64,000 nucleotides of DNA from Amblyomma americanum (Eukaryota; Arthropoda; Arachnida; Ixodida; Ixodidae): assembly GCF_052857255.1 (NCBI RefSeq), contig NC_135505.1:43664520-43728519 (forward strand). Direction: 5' to 3'. A model generated the notes under the pieces. That model saw only the letters and a list, made by a program, of their open reading frames with translations. It made no database searches and had not been told where the DNA came from. The stretch's first letter is position 1. Each line of letters opens with the position of its first letter. Shown here one piece after another: positions 63,083 to 64,000 of the stretch. Made by a program: the position numbers and the translations under genes.

Positions 63083-64000
63083 TATTTATTTTATTTATTT
63101 ATTTCAGTTGACCTCTTGGCCCAGAGGGCATTATAGAGGGGAGTGATACAGTACAAAACAACAAAAAATAAGGAAAGAACAGACAAATTGGATTACAGGA
63201 GTGAACTGGGGATTAATCAAATCTGAAAAGCACATGGTAACGCGGGGTAACAAAAAGTACTAACACCGCGTGGGAATCATAGCTAATAAGTGGCAACACT
63301 CGTCAATGTTTGTCGTTAAAAACGAAGAGAGTAGAACACAACATCAAACCACATAAAACACACAACAATATGACTGAAAACTGTGAAACTAAAGGAGTTA
63401 GAATAGAGAAGCTTCTATGCGTTATAATGCAAGCATAGGTTTTTTCCTGAACACTTGTTATTAAGCAACAGCGGGGCAGGCAGACGATTCCACTCTGTTG
63501 CTGTTTTAGGAATGAATATTGATAGGATGTAGTGCGGAAGTGGGGGATGCCTACTTTGCACGGATTATCGACGCGCGACGATACATATGTGGGCGACGTG
63601 AACAGTTCATTTCTAGAATTGGATTGGTGTGGTAAATTTTAAAGAAAAGGCACAAACGAGAATTTTTTTCTGCGCATCGACAAGGGTGCTATTGACGAAA
63701 TTTCTTTCATGAGTGTGACGCTTGATAGACGACCATAGTCACCAAGAGTAACATTTGCGGAGCAATGTTAAACCGCTTCAAGGGCATTGATCAATTTGTC
63801 GGTATGTGGGTCCCATACTGATGAGGCGTATTCGAGTTTAGAGCGAACAAGTGTTTTATAAAGAATAATTTTCACAGATGACGGTGCGATAGAAAAGCTG
63901 CGTTTAATATAGCCTAGAATGCGGTGAGCGTTTTTGATAATAAAAATATTGTGTTCATTCCAGGTCAGGTTCGATATTAGAATAACGCCGAGGTACTTAC
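63083..64000 (-). pseudogene. CR1-like LINE 3' end, running out of the window
   Basis: On the minus strand from 64000 the sense reads YLGVILISNLTWNEH-like, then GYIKRSFSIAPSSVK and LVRSKLEYASSVWDPH, the region after the RT in CR1-type elements. Stops appear from about 63775. The 3' UTR ends in (AATAAATA)n at 63104-63083. The RT core would lie beyond the window. Confidence 0.75.

Overview
This looks like a stretch of a hard-tick (ixodid) nuclear genome. The main reason is the density of one tRNA-derived SINE of the Ruka type known from ixodid ticks: I count more than two dozen full or partial copies, called SINE-A here. Each runs from a tRNA-like head to a tail ending in (ATT)n. Introns with GT-AG borders, several non-LTR clades, a Ty3/gypsy element and a PIF/Harbinger DNA transposon fit an arthropod genome. 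Nothing suggests a prokaryote or a free virus.

Layout. 1-1500: a broken gypsy-type protease fragment and dispersed repeats. 1512-7652: an almost complete PIF/Harbinger transposon with terminal inverted repeats and two convergent spliced genes, a DDE transposase (+) and a Myb/SANT-like protein (-), both damaged. 7760-11700: layered SINEs, an endonuclease (EEP) remnant and a foldback. About 12880-17818: a degenerate long non-LTR element with an esterase-like ORF1 and an EN-RT ORF2. 18780-20640: nested SINEs. 21220-24910: RT/RNase H debris and a second copy of the same LINE family, whose tail runs into a 316-bp microsatellite. 25680-28520: an inverted LINE/SINE duplication and deleted RTE-like LINE pieces. 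31870-45949: a host gene on the minus strand, a neprilysin-like M13 protein in three phase-compatible exons with introns full of repeats. 46277-48640: a young-looking RT-RNase H LINE with an 8-bp target duplication. 52797-60536: a Ty3/gypsy element on the minus strand with nearly identical LTRs and long open gag and pol. 60767-64000: an RTE-like LINE, a tRNA-headed repeat, another SINE and the 3' end of a CR1-like LINE.

The only convincing host gene is the M13 protein. By eye, its three exons join without a frameshift to give 684 codons with a type II membrane topology, but the position of the family's HExxH zinc motif holds no histidines. It may therefore be a pseudo-protease. Everything else is mobile DNA at different ages, and target-site duplications give the order of several insertions.

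Limits: all exon joins, motif alignments and repeat boundaries were read by eye, with no database search. Family names for the degenerate repeats are provisional.
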